DNA of 10,936 bases from Bacilli bacterium (GTDB lineage: Bacteria; Bacillota_I; Bacilli_A; Izemoplasmatales; Hujiaoplasmataceae). Position 1 is the stretch's first letter. Each line of letters starts with the position of its first letter. Positions 1-7,314 of the stretch are shown here, piece after piece. The notes under the pieces are model-generated. The model was not told where the DNA came from, made no database searches, and was given only the letters and a program-made list of their open reading frames with translations. The DNA is taken from the NCBI GenBank assembly GCA_018400565.1, contig JAGYMP010000067.1, forward strand, positions 1 through 10,936, in the 5' to 3' direction. The position numbers and the translations under genes are program-made.

Positions 1-1571
1 AGATTTATCTGATGAAAATCGTGGCCATTTCCAAAGCGAAGACGGAAAAAGAGATGCCTCTTGTCATCTACCATACATTGCCAAGAAGTGAGCACATAAT
101 CAGACGGCTCAGAGTTTACACGAAACACACTGATTTTCGTCTTGTTTTGAATGAACGGACACTGCCGTACACATTGATTGAACAAAAGAAGAAGGATGTC
201 GGAGTCAAACGCAAAAACCCGTCAAACAGTGAGCGAAAACCATACTATGAGTCACTGATCGCCGTTGAGATCAAGGACTTCGGAGGAATCGGATATCAGA
301 CGGTTTATGTTCATGACGGGGTAAAAGGGCACCCACAAACCCTGACAAAGAAGAAGCATTCGATTGAAAACGAACGTTATGCGATCACAGTGGATGACAA
401 AGGGATCCATATCCGCGACAATGAAACAAACCGTACCGTCAACAGCGCGATATATTTTGAAGACTCCGGTGATGAGGGCGACAACTATGACTATTCTTAT
501 CCTGAGGACGACCGGATCATCACCCATGATTTATCGGATGCATCGGTTGAATATGCACAACAGACGAACGTCGATGCGAAGATGGCCGTCAAAGGCTCAT
601 TCATGATTCCCGCGGGTTTAGAAACCAGACGGGAAGGAAAGACAAACCGACGAATCGATTATCGTTTGACGGTCTCTTTGAAAAAAGGATCACCGATTAT
701 CGATGTTCGGGGAAAAATCGACAACAAAGCAAAAAACCACCGGATGAGGCTGGTGTTGAGGGGCGACGGAGAGAATGGCCACTCTTATGCCGGAACACAA
801 TACGGTTGCACCAAACGGCCCACGGCACCCGAAGAAATGGATGGATGGCGGGAAAAAGGATACTTCGAGGAACCAAGTCCCCATTATCCTTTGTTGAATT
901 TCGTGGCAACCAGACAGGATGATCACACAACGGCGGCATTCACGCGCAGTGTCAAAGAATATGAGTTCATCGGCCCGGGAAAAGAAGACATCGCCCTCAC
1001 ATTGTTTCGGTCCGTCGGACATTTGGGTCTCCCGGATTTGAATCGTCGGCCGGGAAGACCAAGCGGGCTCGCCAATAAGATCTTTGAAACGCCTGACAGT
1101 CAGATGCTGGGAGAACAAACATTCAGAATCGGTCTGGGTTATTATGGTTCATTTGATGAAAACCGTCTTATGGATGATTATGTAAGATATGCCACCGATC
1201 TGCTCTACTATCAAAACCAACCCTACAAGAACACGGTGTTCAACATGGCATATTTTCCCACCAATCCGCTTGATCGGACACCGCCGGATGCATATGAATT
1301 GCTGAGGTTGGATAAAGGACCGGCCGTGTTCGGAACATTGACAAAAAGCAAACAAAAAGGTTATTTACTGAGAATGTTCAATGCCGGTGATGATCGCATA
1401 CCGTTTGGAAAAATTCATACAAACACGGATAATCGCCATATGAAAATCGTGGATTTTTTGGAAAATGAAATCAATGGAAGTACGTCGAATTTAAGCTATA
1501 TGGCACCCGGTCAGATCATGAACGTCCTCATCAGACCGGCAGAAAACAAAACCGACTTTCAGAAGAAGTGA
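1..1571 (+). CDS. GH38-family alpha-mannosidase / mannosylglycerate-hydrolase-type enzyme, C-terminal part (5' truncated by window)
   Basis: The reading frame is open to the left edge (codons start at position 3, reading Ile-Tyr-Leu before the first Met at 12), so this is the C-terminal ~520 residues of a longer enzyme; GH38 proteins of this type are usually about 850-900 residues. The zinc-dependent catalytic domain is not in view. What is seen is the beta-rich C-terminal half. Numbered from the Met at 12, it has an IENERYAI-type strand at 118-125, the acidic EDSGDEGDNYDYSYP stretch at 150-164, a KIDNKAKNHRMRL segment at 235-247 and an ETPDSQMLG segment near 358-366, all typical of GH38 enzymes such as MngB. 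Members hydrolyse alpha-mannosides, 2-O-(6-phospho-)mannosylglycerate, or host/plant mannans, in the cytoplasm. No signal peptide can be judged. Which substrate applies cannot be decided from this half, so no symbol is given. The gene is followed by a hairpin terminator and converges on kamA. Confidence 0.85.
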   Translation, partial: IYLMKIVAISKAKTEKEMPLVIYHTLPRSEHIIRRLRVYTKHTDFRLVLNERTLPYTLIEQKKKDVGVKRKNPSNSERKPYYESLIAVEIKDFGGIGYQTVYVHDGVKGHPQTLTKKKHSIENERYAITVDDKGIHIRDNETNRTVNSAIYFEDSGDEGDNYDYSYPEDDRIITHDLSDASVEYAQQTNVDAKMAVKGSFMIPAGLETRREGKTNRRIDYRLTVSLKKGSPIIDVRGKIDNKAKNHRMRLVLRGDGENGHSYAGTQYGCTKRPTAPEEMDGWREKGYFEEPSPHYPLLNFVATRQDDHTTAAFTRSVKEYEFIGPGKEDIALTLFRSVGHLGLPDLNRRPGRPSGLANKIFETPDSQMLGEQTFRIGLGYYGSFDENRLMDDYVRYATDLLYYQNQPYKNTVFNMAYFPTNPLDRTPPDAYELLRLDKGPAVFGTLTKSKQKGYLLRMFNAGDDRIPFGKIHTNTDNRHMKIVDFLENEINGSTSNLSYMAPGQIMNVLIRPAENKTDFQKK

Positions 1572-1605
1572 ATCATCCGTTTCGTTTTGTGGACCAACGA
1601 TACCA

Positions 1606-1642
1606 AAAGCACACGGTTCCGCGTGTGCTTTCGGTTTGTTTT
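1606..1642. terminator. Hairpin terminator between convergent GH38 and kamA genes
   Basis: A perfect 10-bp stem (AAAGCACACG at 1606-1615, CGTGTGCTTT at 1622-1631) with a 6-base loop lies 35 bases after the GH38 stop codon and is followed by a T-rich tail broken by CGG. It can also be read on the minus strand after kamA, where the arm ends in TTTTGG. Probably bidirectional; tails are only moderately T-rich on both sides. Confidence 0.75.
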
Positions 1643-1698
1643 CATATAAGAATCAAGGCGAAGACAAGAGTGTATAAATCAAACAACAAAAGTGTCGA

Positions 1699-2802
1699 TC
1701 ATTTTTCGACGGGATTCAAATCCCGATCCAACCAGTTTGCATCCTCATCAAGCGGTTGGGTGAAAAACATATTGGCATCTTCCGGATATTTGTTTTGATG
1801 GAACTTGAAGAAGAATCGGCTGTCCTTTTTGTCGACGATCTCGATTTTCCCGCGCGGATGGGACATAATGTAGCGGAATCCTTTGGAAAGTCCGTTTAGT
1901 TTCTTTCTGGCTTCGTTGATGATGTCAATTCCCTCACTCAGAGATACCTGGAAGTGTGTCGCTCCCTTGACAGGCCGGCATTGAAAAACATAGTAGGGAT
2001 GAATGCCGACTGACATCAATGTGTTTAACAATTGTGCCATCGTTTCCGGCGAATCATTGATTCCTTTCAACAAAACGGCTTGGTTACGGACCATGCATCC
2101 AGTTTTTTTCAAAGCCGTGACAGCCATTTTTGCTTCTTTTGTGATTTCATTGGCATGATTGACCTGCGTGATGATAATGACTTCTTTTTTCATGCTGTAT
2201 GTTTTCAGAATGTCCAAGAGTTCGTCATCGGCATGGATTCGTTCAGGTTGAACCACAGGTGCCCGGGTGCCGAAACGGATAAAATCAAGATGCTCGATCT
2301 CAGAGAGGTTTTTTAAGTATTCCTCAATCATGTCATTGCTCATGGTGAAGGAATCGCCGCCCGTGATCAATACGTTGTTCACTTCTTTGTGTGCCCGTAC
2401 ATAATCAACGGTCGCTTCCATCCGATTCATGATTTCGTCTTTGGAATAACCGACCATTCGCTTTCTGAAACAGTGCCTGCAGTAAACAAAACAAATGTTT
2501 GTGCATAATACAAGTGTCGTTGTGTTATATTTGTGTTGGACACCGGGCAGCTTCGTGTTGCTTGATTCACCACTGGTGTCGTAATCCCCGATCGCACTTA
2601 ATTCATCGATGCTGGGAACGCTCATCTTTTTGACGGGATCCCGTTCATCGTCCCAGTTGATCAAATCATAATATGAACCCGGTATTTGCATTGGGTGTCT
2701 CTTCGTGACTTGGTGAAGTTTTTCCTGTGTCTCTTTACTTAGCCGATCATATCCCCGTATATCCTCTATACGGGTGATGACTTTCTTTTGCTTGTTTTTC
2801 AT
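1699..2802 (-). CDS. KamA-family radical SAM / PLP amino acid 2,3-aminomutase (substrate uncertain)
   Basis: The 367-residue protein belongs to the lysine 2,3-aminomutase family, which moves an alpha-amino group to the beta carbon using a 5'-deoxyadenosyl radical and PLP. The radical-SAM cluster motif CxxxCxxC is Cys104, Cys108 and Cys111 (CFVYCRHC). The GGD of the SAM-binding strand is at 148-150. The PLP lysine is Lys319 in HPRGKIEI, aligning with the PGGGGK lysine of clostridial KAM. The two aspartates that grip the lysine side chain in clostridial KAM (Asp293, Asp330) align with Arg276 (YVFQCRPV) and about Ser314, so lysine is an unlikely substrate; an acidic amino acid such as glutamate would fit the Arg better (inference). 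It is shorter than KAM (about 416 residues) and nearer the size of EpmB, but no efp or epmA is in view. The ATG is preceded by AGAGGGG at 8 bases. No AblB-type beta-lysine acetyltransferase is adjacent. Confidence 0.88.
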   Translation of the reverse strand: MKNKQKKVITRIEDIRGYDRLSKETQEKLHQVTKRHPMQIPGSYYDLINWDDERDPVKKMSVPSIDELSAIGDYDTSGESSNTKLPGVQHKYNTTTLVLCTNICFVYCRHCFRKRMVGYSKDEIMNRMEATVDYVRAHKEVNNVLITGGDSFTMSNDMIEEYLKNLSEIEHLDFIRFGTRAPVVQPERIHADDELLDILKTYSMKKEVIIITQVNHANEITKEAKMAVTALKKTGCMVRNQAVLLKGINDSPETMAQLLNTLMSVGIHPYYVFQCRPVKGATHFQVSLSEGIDIINEARKKLNGLSKGFRYIMSHPRGKIEIVDKKDSRFFFKFHQNKYPEDANMFFTQPLDEDANWLDRDLNPVEK

Positions 2803-2838
2803 ATAAACATCCCCTCTGTTTCTAATGTGCTTGTCTTT

Positions 2839-2867
2839 ATTTTACCGTAATCGGACCAAAAAAACAA
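2839..2867 (-). promoter_or_regulatory. Candidate sigma-A-type promoter of kamA
   Basis: On the minus strand, TTGTTT (-35, 2862-2867) and TAAAAT (-10, 2839-2844) are separated by exactly 17 bases. The -10 matches the consensus at 5 of 6 positions and the -35 at 3 of 6. The implied leader is about 30 nt and contains the strong AGAGGGG ribosome site. Confidence 0.5.
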
Positions 2868-2918
2868 CATGCGCAATCAGACAGATGCCGGGATATGAAA
2901 TCGGAAATGTCGAAAAGG

Positions 2919-2960
2919 AATACGTATTTCAATAAAAAACATCGCAAAATACGTTATAAT
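2919..2960 (+). promoter_or_regulatory. Candidate promoter and inverted repeat upstream of the MFS gene
   Basis: A perfect TATAAT (-10) lies at 2955-2960 with no good -35 at the expected distance. Directly abutting it is one arm of an inverted repeat: ACGTATTT at 2922-2929 and AAATACGT at 2947-2954, 17 bases apart. The left arm is itself part of the palindrome AATACGTATT (2919-2928). The placement over the would-be -35 and spacer is what a regulator site would look like, but the arms are short and AT-rich, so chance is possible. Confidence 0.4.
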
Positions 2961-3032
2961 GAATGAGGATTCGGTTTTTGGAGACAATGGATTTGCTAAT
3001 TTGTGAAATGATGATCTTTGAGGTGGAGAGTT

Positions 3033-4283
3033 GTGAGAGCGATCAATAAAAAAGTATACTTCGCATTTATATGGCACGGGTTCTTTTTGGCATTGACGAT
3101 GTCGATGCTTGACTTAAACACGGTTTTTCCCACGCTGATCGACACCCTTCATTCCTCCAAATATGTTTTTGGCGCTCTATATGGCATCATGCTCGGATCT
3201 CCGCTTTTGTTCAATATAATTTTCAGCCATTATCTCCGTCGCCACAGAAAAAAGAAGAAATTCCTTTTGCTTGGGATATATATGCGGGGGACGGCCTTTT
3301 TGGGCATGGCGACATTGACATATTTCTTTGCGGAATCAAATCCCAACCTTGCGATCGCCGGTTTCTTTTTCTTTGTCTTCATGTTCGGTGTCAGCGCAGG
3401 TTTTGCCGGATTAAGCTATTCCGATATCTTGGCGAAGACCGTGCCACGGCGATCCCGACCGTTTATATATACCGTGAAACAATTTTTTGGCTCAACCGCG
3501 AGTTTTTTGGGCGGCTTGCTGATCGCATACATATTCACCGAAAACATCGCTTTTCCGATCAATTACACCATCAGCCTTATCACAGGTTTCATCGGTTTGT
3601 TCGTTGCATCGCTTGGTTTTTTGTTATTACCCGAACCCGAGGGAGAGAAACCCAAGGATGAGATGCTTTCATTGTGGCATTACATTAAAAACATCCCTGC
3701 AGTCATTAAAGAAGATGCGTCCTTCAAGCGGTTTATCATCATTGAGAACCTATCCTCGTTCAGCATCATGATTCTTCCGTTTTATATTATTTTTGCAAGG
3801 GATATCCTCGGAGTCGGGGATGCTTTCATTGGCATCTTTCTGGTAATTCAGGTTATGGGAACGATCTTGTCGAATATCGTCTGGGGGTTGATGGGCAAAC
3901 ATTTTTCAGCGAAAACCATCGTGAGATTTTGCATCCTGTTGGGCGGACTGAATCCGATCATTGCGATTGCACTCGGGATGTGGGCACCTCATCTGTTCGG
4001 CATTGTTTTCTTTCTCATTGGATTCACGATCAGCGGAAGAAGGGTTGGATTTGAACCCTACCTTTTGGATATAGCACCCAACAAACAACGCGTCGAATAT
4101 CTCGGCATACGCGGATCGTTGAATATCTTCGTCGTCATACTCCCTTTGTTGGGAGCCGTTTTCATCAATCTGATCGGGTATCATCTGACATTTCTGCTTG
4201 TGAGCACTGTGATGATCGGAGCCGCTTTGGCAATGGGAGAATGTTCACTGAAGCCAAAATCCCGAAATGGGGAAATCGACTGA
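3033..4283 (+). CDS. Major facilitator superfamily (MFS) transporter, 12 TM, substrate unknown
   Basis: A 416-residue integral membrane protein. About twelve hydrophobic segments can be counted in two six-helix halves, with a charged central loop (EPEGEKPKDEML) between helices 6 and 7. A basic loop RRHRKKKKF lies between helices 2 and 3, the usual cytoplasmic position of the MFS A-loop. Such proteins move small solutes or drugs using ion gradients; nothing here identifies the substrate. The frame is open from a TTG at 3018, but that codon overlaps the ribosome site. The GTG at 3033 is preferred because AGGTGGAGAG (3021-3030) sits just in front of it, giving the start MRAINKKVYF. The gene diverges from kamA across a 230-base spacer, so the two may share regulation, and a role in exporting or importing a KamA-related amino acid is possible but unsupported. 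A terminator follows directly. Confidence 0.88.
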   Translation: MRAINKKVYFAFIWHGFFLALTMSMLDLNTVFPTLIDTLHSSKYVFGALYGIMLGSPLLFNIIFSHYLRRHRKKKKFLLLGIYMRGTAFLGMATLTYFFAESNPNLAIAGFFFFVFMFGVSAGFAGLSYSDILAKTVPRRSRPFIYTVKQFFGSTASFLGGLLIAYIFTENIAFPINYTISLITGFIGLFVASLGFLLLPEPEGEKPKDEMLSLWHYIKNIPAVIKEDASFKRFIIIENLSSFSIMILPFYIIFARDILGVGDAFIGIFLVIQVMGTILSNIVWGLMGKHFSAKTIVRFCILLGGLNPIIAIALGMWAPHLFGIVFFLIGFTISGRRVGFEPYLLDIAPNKQRVEYLGIRGSLNIFVVILPLLGAVFINLIGYHLTFLLVSTVMIGAALAMGECSLKPKSRNGEID

Positions 4284-4293
4284 ATGCTCTAAA

Positions 4294-4319
4294 AAAACAC
4301 CGCTTTTGGGCGGTGTTTT
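4294..4319. terminator. Bidirectional intrinsic terminator between MFS and oligoendopeptidase genes
   Basis: A perfect 10-bp stem (AAAACACCGC at 4294-4303, GCGGTGTTTT at 4310-4319) with loop TTTTGG lies between two convergent stop codons (4283 and 4331). Read on the minus strand the stem runs into seven T residues, making it strongest for the oligoendopeptidase transcript. On the plus strand the tail is the stem's own TTTT followed by AAAA. Confidence 0.85.
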
Positions 4320-4330
4320 AAAATAGACGT

Positions 4331-6022
4331 TCAAAGTGACTGATCGTCGATTCCGTCCAAAAAGGTCTGGATGGGATTAATGACGGCTTTGATGGTCCCT
4401 TTTTTGAACGGATTATCCAAATCAGCGCTTCTTACGAGGTCAAGGAATGGTTTCGAACCTCCGAGCCGGCAAAGCTTGATATAGCGTTTCAATGCGGCTG
4501 CATGATCATCCTGGCCCGCAACGAAAAATTGGAAAGCGAGAACCTGAGCGAGTGTATAATCGATATAGTAAAACGGTGCAGAGAAGATGTGTCCCTGCCG
4601 ATACCAGAAGGTCCCTTTGTCAAGGAAGGAATCATCCCCGTAGTCCTTATAAGGCATGTATTTTTGTTCGATGCGACGCCAGGTTTGTTTGCGCTCATCC
4701 GGTGTCATCCCGGGTTTTTCATAAACCTCATGTTGAAATTCATCGACGGCCACCCCGTAAGGCAAAAATGACAAAGAACTGTCGAGATGATAAAATCTGT
4801 ATTTTTCGGTGTCTTCCTCAAAAAATTTGTCCATCCACGGCCATGCAAGGAATTCCATGCTCATCGAATGGATCTCGGCCGCTTCCATGGTCGGAAGACG
4901 GTATGCAGGGATGTTGTCCCGGGCGGAGAAGATTTGGAATGCATGTCCCGCTTCATGCGTCAGCACCTTCACGTCATGACTTGTCCCGTTGAAATTCGCG
5001 AAAATGAAAGGAGAATCATATTTTGGGATGAACGTGGTGTAACCGCCGCCGCGTTTGCCGGGTTTACTCTCCAAATCAAGCAGATTCCTTTCAACCATGA
5101 AATCAAAGAATGCTTTGGTTTCATGCGACATTTCCCCGTACATCGTTTTGGCATGATTCAATTGCCAATCCACATCCCCTTTGGGTGTGGGATTGCCTGT
5201 TTTGAACGATAAGGCGAGATCGTAGGATTTTGGGTTGTCGATGCCGATACGCCTTGCTTTTCTTTTCACAAGTTTGTCGACGACGGGAACGACATGCTCA
5301 TATATTTGGTCCCGATAGGTTTTGACGTCATCCGCATCGTAACCGAGGCGGCGCATCCGGTCATAGGCGAGTTGGACAAAGTTCCCATATCCCAGCGTTT
5401 CGGCAATCCGGGTTCTGACTTTGACCATTTCGCCGTATATTTCATCAAGTTCCTCTTCGTGATCGGAAAAGAAAGATGACACGGCCAGCTGGGCTTTATG
5501 ACGCGTGTCGCGATCGGGACTTTGCAGAAACGGACCCATTTGACTCAGGTTACGGGTTTTTCCTTCAAATTCAATCTCGGCACCGGCGAGCAATTTGGAA
5601 TAACGCGTGGCCAGGCGGTTTTCCTTTTGCATGTCCGGGATGGCTTCCTCAGAAAACGTTTTTTGTTTCAGTTCAGCCTGTTCAAACAAAAGCGAACCGA
5701 ATTCATCTTCCAGAGCTTCTCGGTTTTTTGATGTCAGCAGTCGTTTTGAAAACAAATTTTCATATGCCTGCAACTTTGGGCCGTTCTCATCAAAGAAATC
5801 TTTCTCGTCCTGATAGAAATCATCTTTGGTGTCAAGGCTGTTCCGGATGGATGCCAAAGTGCCCATGCTTGAAATCTCGTCGTTTAATGCGAAAATCCGA
5901 TTGATTGCAGACGATTCTTCTTCAGCGGGGATGTCGCTTCCGATTTTTTCCAGCAAACGGCTTATTTTTTCTTGGAAAGCTTCAAGGTCAGGCCGTTTGT
6001 ACTCATAATCTTCAAATTTCAT
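4331..6022 (-). CDS. M3-family oligoendopeptidase (PepF-like zinc metallopeptidase)
   Basis: A 563-residue cytoplasmic peptidase that cleaves short peptides. The zinc site is HEAGH: His356, Glu357 (catalytic) and His360, followed by Glu383 in AAEIHSMSME as the likely third ligand, aligning with Glu502 of thimet oligopeptidase. Other family signs are FIPKYDSPFIFANF just before the site, and the aromatic FYYIDYTLAQ near residues 511-520, where M3 enzymes place substrate-binding tyrosines. Length and motif spacing fit the M3 subfamily sometimes called 'M3, not PepF' (about 550-565 residues) rather than classical PepF (about 600), so no symbol is assigned. No signal peptide. The ribosome site AGAAGGA is 12 bases from the ATG, longer than usual. 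The queG-like gene ends 80 bases upstream on the same strand with no terminator seen between, so readthrough is possible in addition to its own promoter. Confidence 0.93.
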   Translation of the reverse strand: MKFEDYEYKRPDLEAFQEKISRLLEKIGSDIPAEEESSAINRIFALNDEISSMGTLASIRNSLDTKDDFYQDEKDFFDENGPKLQAYENLFSKRLLTSKNREALEDEFGSLLFEQAELKQKTFSEEAIPDMQKENRLATRYSKLLAGAEIEFEGKTRNLSQMGPFLQSPDRDTRHKAQLAVSSFFSDHEEELDEIYGEMVKVRTRIAETLGYGNFVQLAYDRMRRLGYDADDVKTYRDQIYEHVVPVVDKLVKRKARRIGIDNPKSYDLALSFKTGNPTPKGDVDWQLNHAKTMYGEMSHETKAFFDFMVERNLLDLESKPGKRGGGYTTFIPKYDSPFIFANFNGTSHDVKVLTHEAGHAFQIFSARDNIPAYRLPTMEAAEIHSMSMEFLAWPWMDKFFEEDTEKYRFYHLDSSLSFLPYGVAVDEFQHEVYEKPGMTPDERKQTWRRIEQKYMPYKDYGDDSFLDKGTFWYRQGHIFSAPFYYIDYTLAQVLAFQFFVAGQDDHAAALKRYIKLCRLGGSKPFLDLVRSADLDNPFKKGTIKAVINPIQTFLDGIDDQSL

Positions 6023-6062
6023 GGTTGTAACACGTCCTTCTTTAGAGATGATAGATACTATT

Positions 6063-6071
6063 ATGATACCA
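6063..6071 (-). promoter_or_regulatory. Candidate extended -10 promoter of the oligoendopeptidase gene
   Basis: The minus strand reads TGGTATCAT here, an extended -10 (TGn plus TATCAT, 5 of 6 to consensus). There is no recognisable -35, which extended -10 promoters tolerate. The leader to the ATG at 6022 would be about 35 nt. Confidence 0.4.
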
Positions 6072-6102
6072 TATAATTTATTATTTGCGTATTATGATGC
6101 GA

Positions 6103-7041
6103 TTATAATTTTTCATATGTTCTTAATTTCCGGAGTATTTTTTTGGCCGTTTTGACATACCAAGATGCTTGATGTGTTTTTATCGATTGTTCGATCAAGT
6201 CATTGTACTGAGGATTTTTTTGTTTCAACAAAAGCGTGAGGGCGTTGCGCATCAGGATGGTTTTGCCGCGCCATGCATAGGCCATGTCACCGTATTTATC
6301 ATTAAACGCGCTGTTGGACAGTTTGAATAAATCGTCAACGGCAACCTTCTCTTTTCCCGAGGATTTGAATTCCGGATGGGTGAGTTTTCCTTTTTCTTTG
6401 TTTTTCGGACAAACAACCTGGCAGACGTCACAACCGAACAGTGAATGGTTGAGTCTGATTTCCCTGTCGGTGAGCGGCTGTTTGCTCTGGTTGAAATGGC
6501 TGATGCATCTTTCCTGTTCATAACCTTGTTCGGATAAGGCGTTTGCGGGACAGGCTTTGATACACACCGAACAACCACCGCATCCGTCGTTGACCCCAAG
6601 GATATGTTCGCTTTCTAAAGACACATCGACAAAGGCAATGGCCAAAAAGATATACGAGCCGTAAATCTCATTGATGATCAACTGATTTTTACCAAAAAAA
6701 CCAAGGCCTGCCAAACGCGCGGCAAGGCGTTCATCATGTTGATGGTTATCCACGCCCGCCCAATAAGCATACGGAAGATCTTTCATGACATTGTCGATCC
6801 GATTATGGAGGATTAAATGATAATCGTTACCGAATGTATAAAAAGACGGCACAAGATGGGTCTTGGAATGGTTCAGTTCGCGTTTCGGATAAGCGAGCCC
6901 CAGGACGACCATTGCCGGATATGGCGGATTCGGGATCGCCTTTTGTGATTTTGCAGCTTCGCTCATGTATCGGTCTGCGCGGATGACCCCGACAAGGTCA
7001 AAAGACCGTTCGAATAACTCGGCAAGTGTTTGTCCTTTCAT
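6103..7041 (-). CDS. queG: Epoxyqueuosine reductase QueG-like double [4Fe-4S] cobalamin enzyme
   Basis: A 312-residue protein with the QueG layout. QueG removes the epoxide oxygen from epoxyqueuosine in tRNA, the last step of queuosine synthesis, using cobalamin and two [4Fe-4S] clusters. Numbered from the ATG at 7041, the AGLGFFGKN segment (111-119) is the conserved substrate/cobalamin region. Ferredoxin-type cysteines are Cys154, 157, 160 and 164 (CGGCSVCIKACP), with Cys179 (RCISHFNQSK), Cys204, 207 and 211 (GCDVCQVVCPKN). Asp98 in AGVDNHQHDER aligns with the catalytic Asp of the usual VDTxP/VDSAP motif, but the following residues are atypical. The protein is shorter than E. coli QueG (about 380), with a reduced C-terminal helical part. 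A GTG at 7053 is in frame, but the AAAGGA ribosome site abuts it, so the ATG at 7041 (13 bases away) is preferred. No other queuosine genes are nearby, so a QueG paralog with another role cannot be excluded. Confidence 0.85.
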   Translation of the reverse strand: MKGQTLAELFERSFDLVGVIRADRYMSEAAKSQKAIPNPPYPAMVVLGLAYPKRELNHSKTHLVPSFYTFGNDYHLILHNRIDNVMKDLPYAYWAGVDNHQHDERLAARLAGLGFFGKNQLIINEIYGSYIFLAIAFVDVSLESEHILGVNDGCGGCSVCIKACPANALSEQGYEQERCISHFNQSKQPLTDREIRLNHSLFGCDVCQVVCPKNKEKGKLTHPEFKSSGKEKVAVDDLFKLSNSAFNDKYGDMAYAWRGKTILMRNALTLLLKQKNPQYNDLIEQSIKTHQASWYVKTAKKILRKLRTYEKL

Positions 7042-7093
7042 AAGATAAGACACATCCTTTCAAAAGAATGGTGACGAAATTAATCTTAATCTT

Positions 7094-7102
7094 AGTATAC
7101 CA
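7094..7102 (-). promoter_or_regulatory. Candidate extended -10 promoter of the queG-like gene
   Basis: The minus strand reads TGGTATACT, an extended -10 with TATACT 5 of 6 to consensus and no good -35 (TTTTTA at a 17-base spacer). The leader to the ATG at 7041 would be about 46 nt and contains the AAAGGA ribosome site. Confidence 0.45.
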
Positions 7103-7236
7103 TGTTTGGGGTTTGATAAAAATGAATCCCCTGAAACACGAAAGAAAAACCGACAAGATCGACAATTTACATTCTTACCGTGAACTCGGATTTAGGATTC
7201 ACCGGTCTAGCGAACATATGTTTAAAAGCGTTTGGA

Positions 7237-7265
7237 TTGACGCGTCCACATATAGATGCTATGAT
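7237..7265 (+). promoter_or_regulatory. Near-consensus sigma-A promoter of osmC
   Basis: TTGACG (-35, 7237-7242) and TATGAT (-10, 7260-7265) are separated by 17 bases; each matches consensus at 5 of 6 positions. Transcription would begin around 7272, about 43 bases before the GTG start. This is the best-matching housekeeping promoter in the window and suggests steady expression. The remainder of the spacer from 7103 to 7236 shows no gene or structure I can support. Confidence 0.65.
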
Positions 7266-7314
7266 TTATTTGGTTGCAAAAGCAATCAAACAAAATCACA
7301 TGGAGGTTTTTAAC

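Noticed and set aside
690..1118. 142-codon minus-strand frame inside the GH38 gene
   Set aside because: Composition and overlap with conserved GH38 sequence mark it as a shadow frame.
4492..4992. 166-codon open frame on the plus strand, antisense to the oligoendopeptidase
   Set aside because: It lies wholly within a strongly supported M3 peptidase gene, has low-complexity Cys/Arg/Pro/His-rich composition and no ribosome site; a shadow of the real gene. The same applies to 4787-5212 and 5476-5904.
7107..7130. GGGG ... CCCC pair upstream of osmC as a second CstR operator
   Set aside because: The order is reversed relative to the ATACCCC/GGGGTAT site and the spacing is 16 bases, so it does not match.
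7068..7313. 81-codon plus-strand frame upstream of osmC
   Set aside because: It overlaps the well-formed osmC promoter at 7237-7265 and ribosome site, lacks its own ribosome site and resembles no family.
7180..7314. N-terminal extension of the OsmC protein from the ATG at 7180
   Set aside because: The extension crosses the osmC promoter and ribosome site; the OsmC-fold start and length fit the GTG at 7315.
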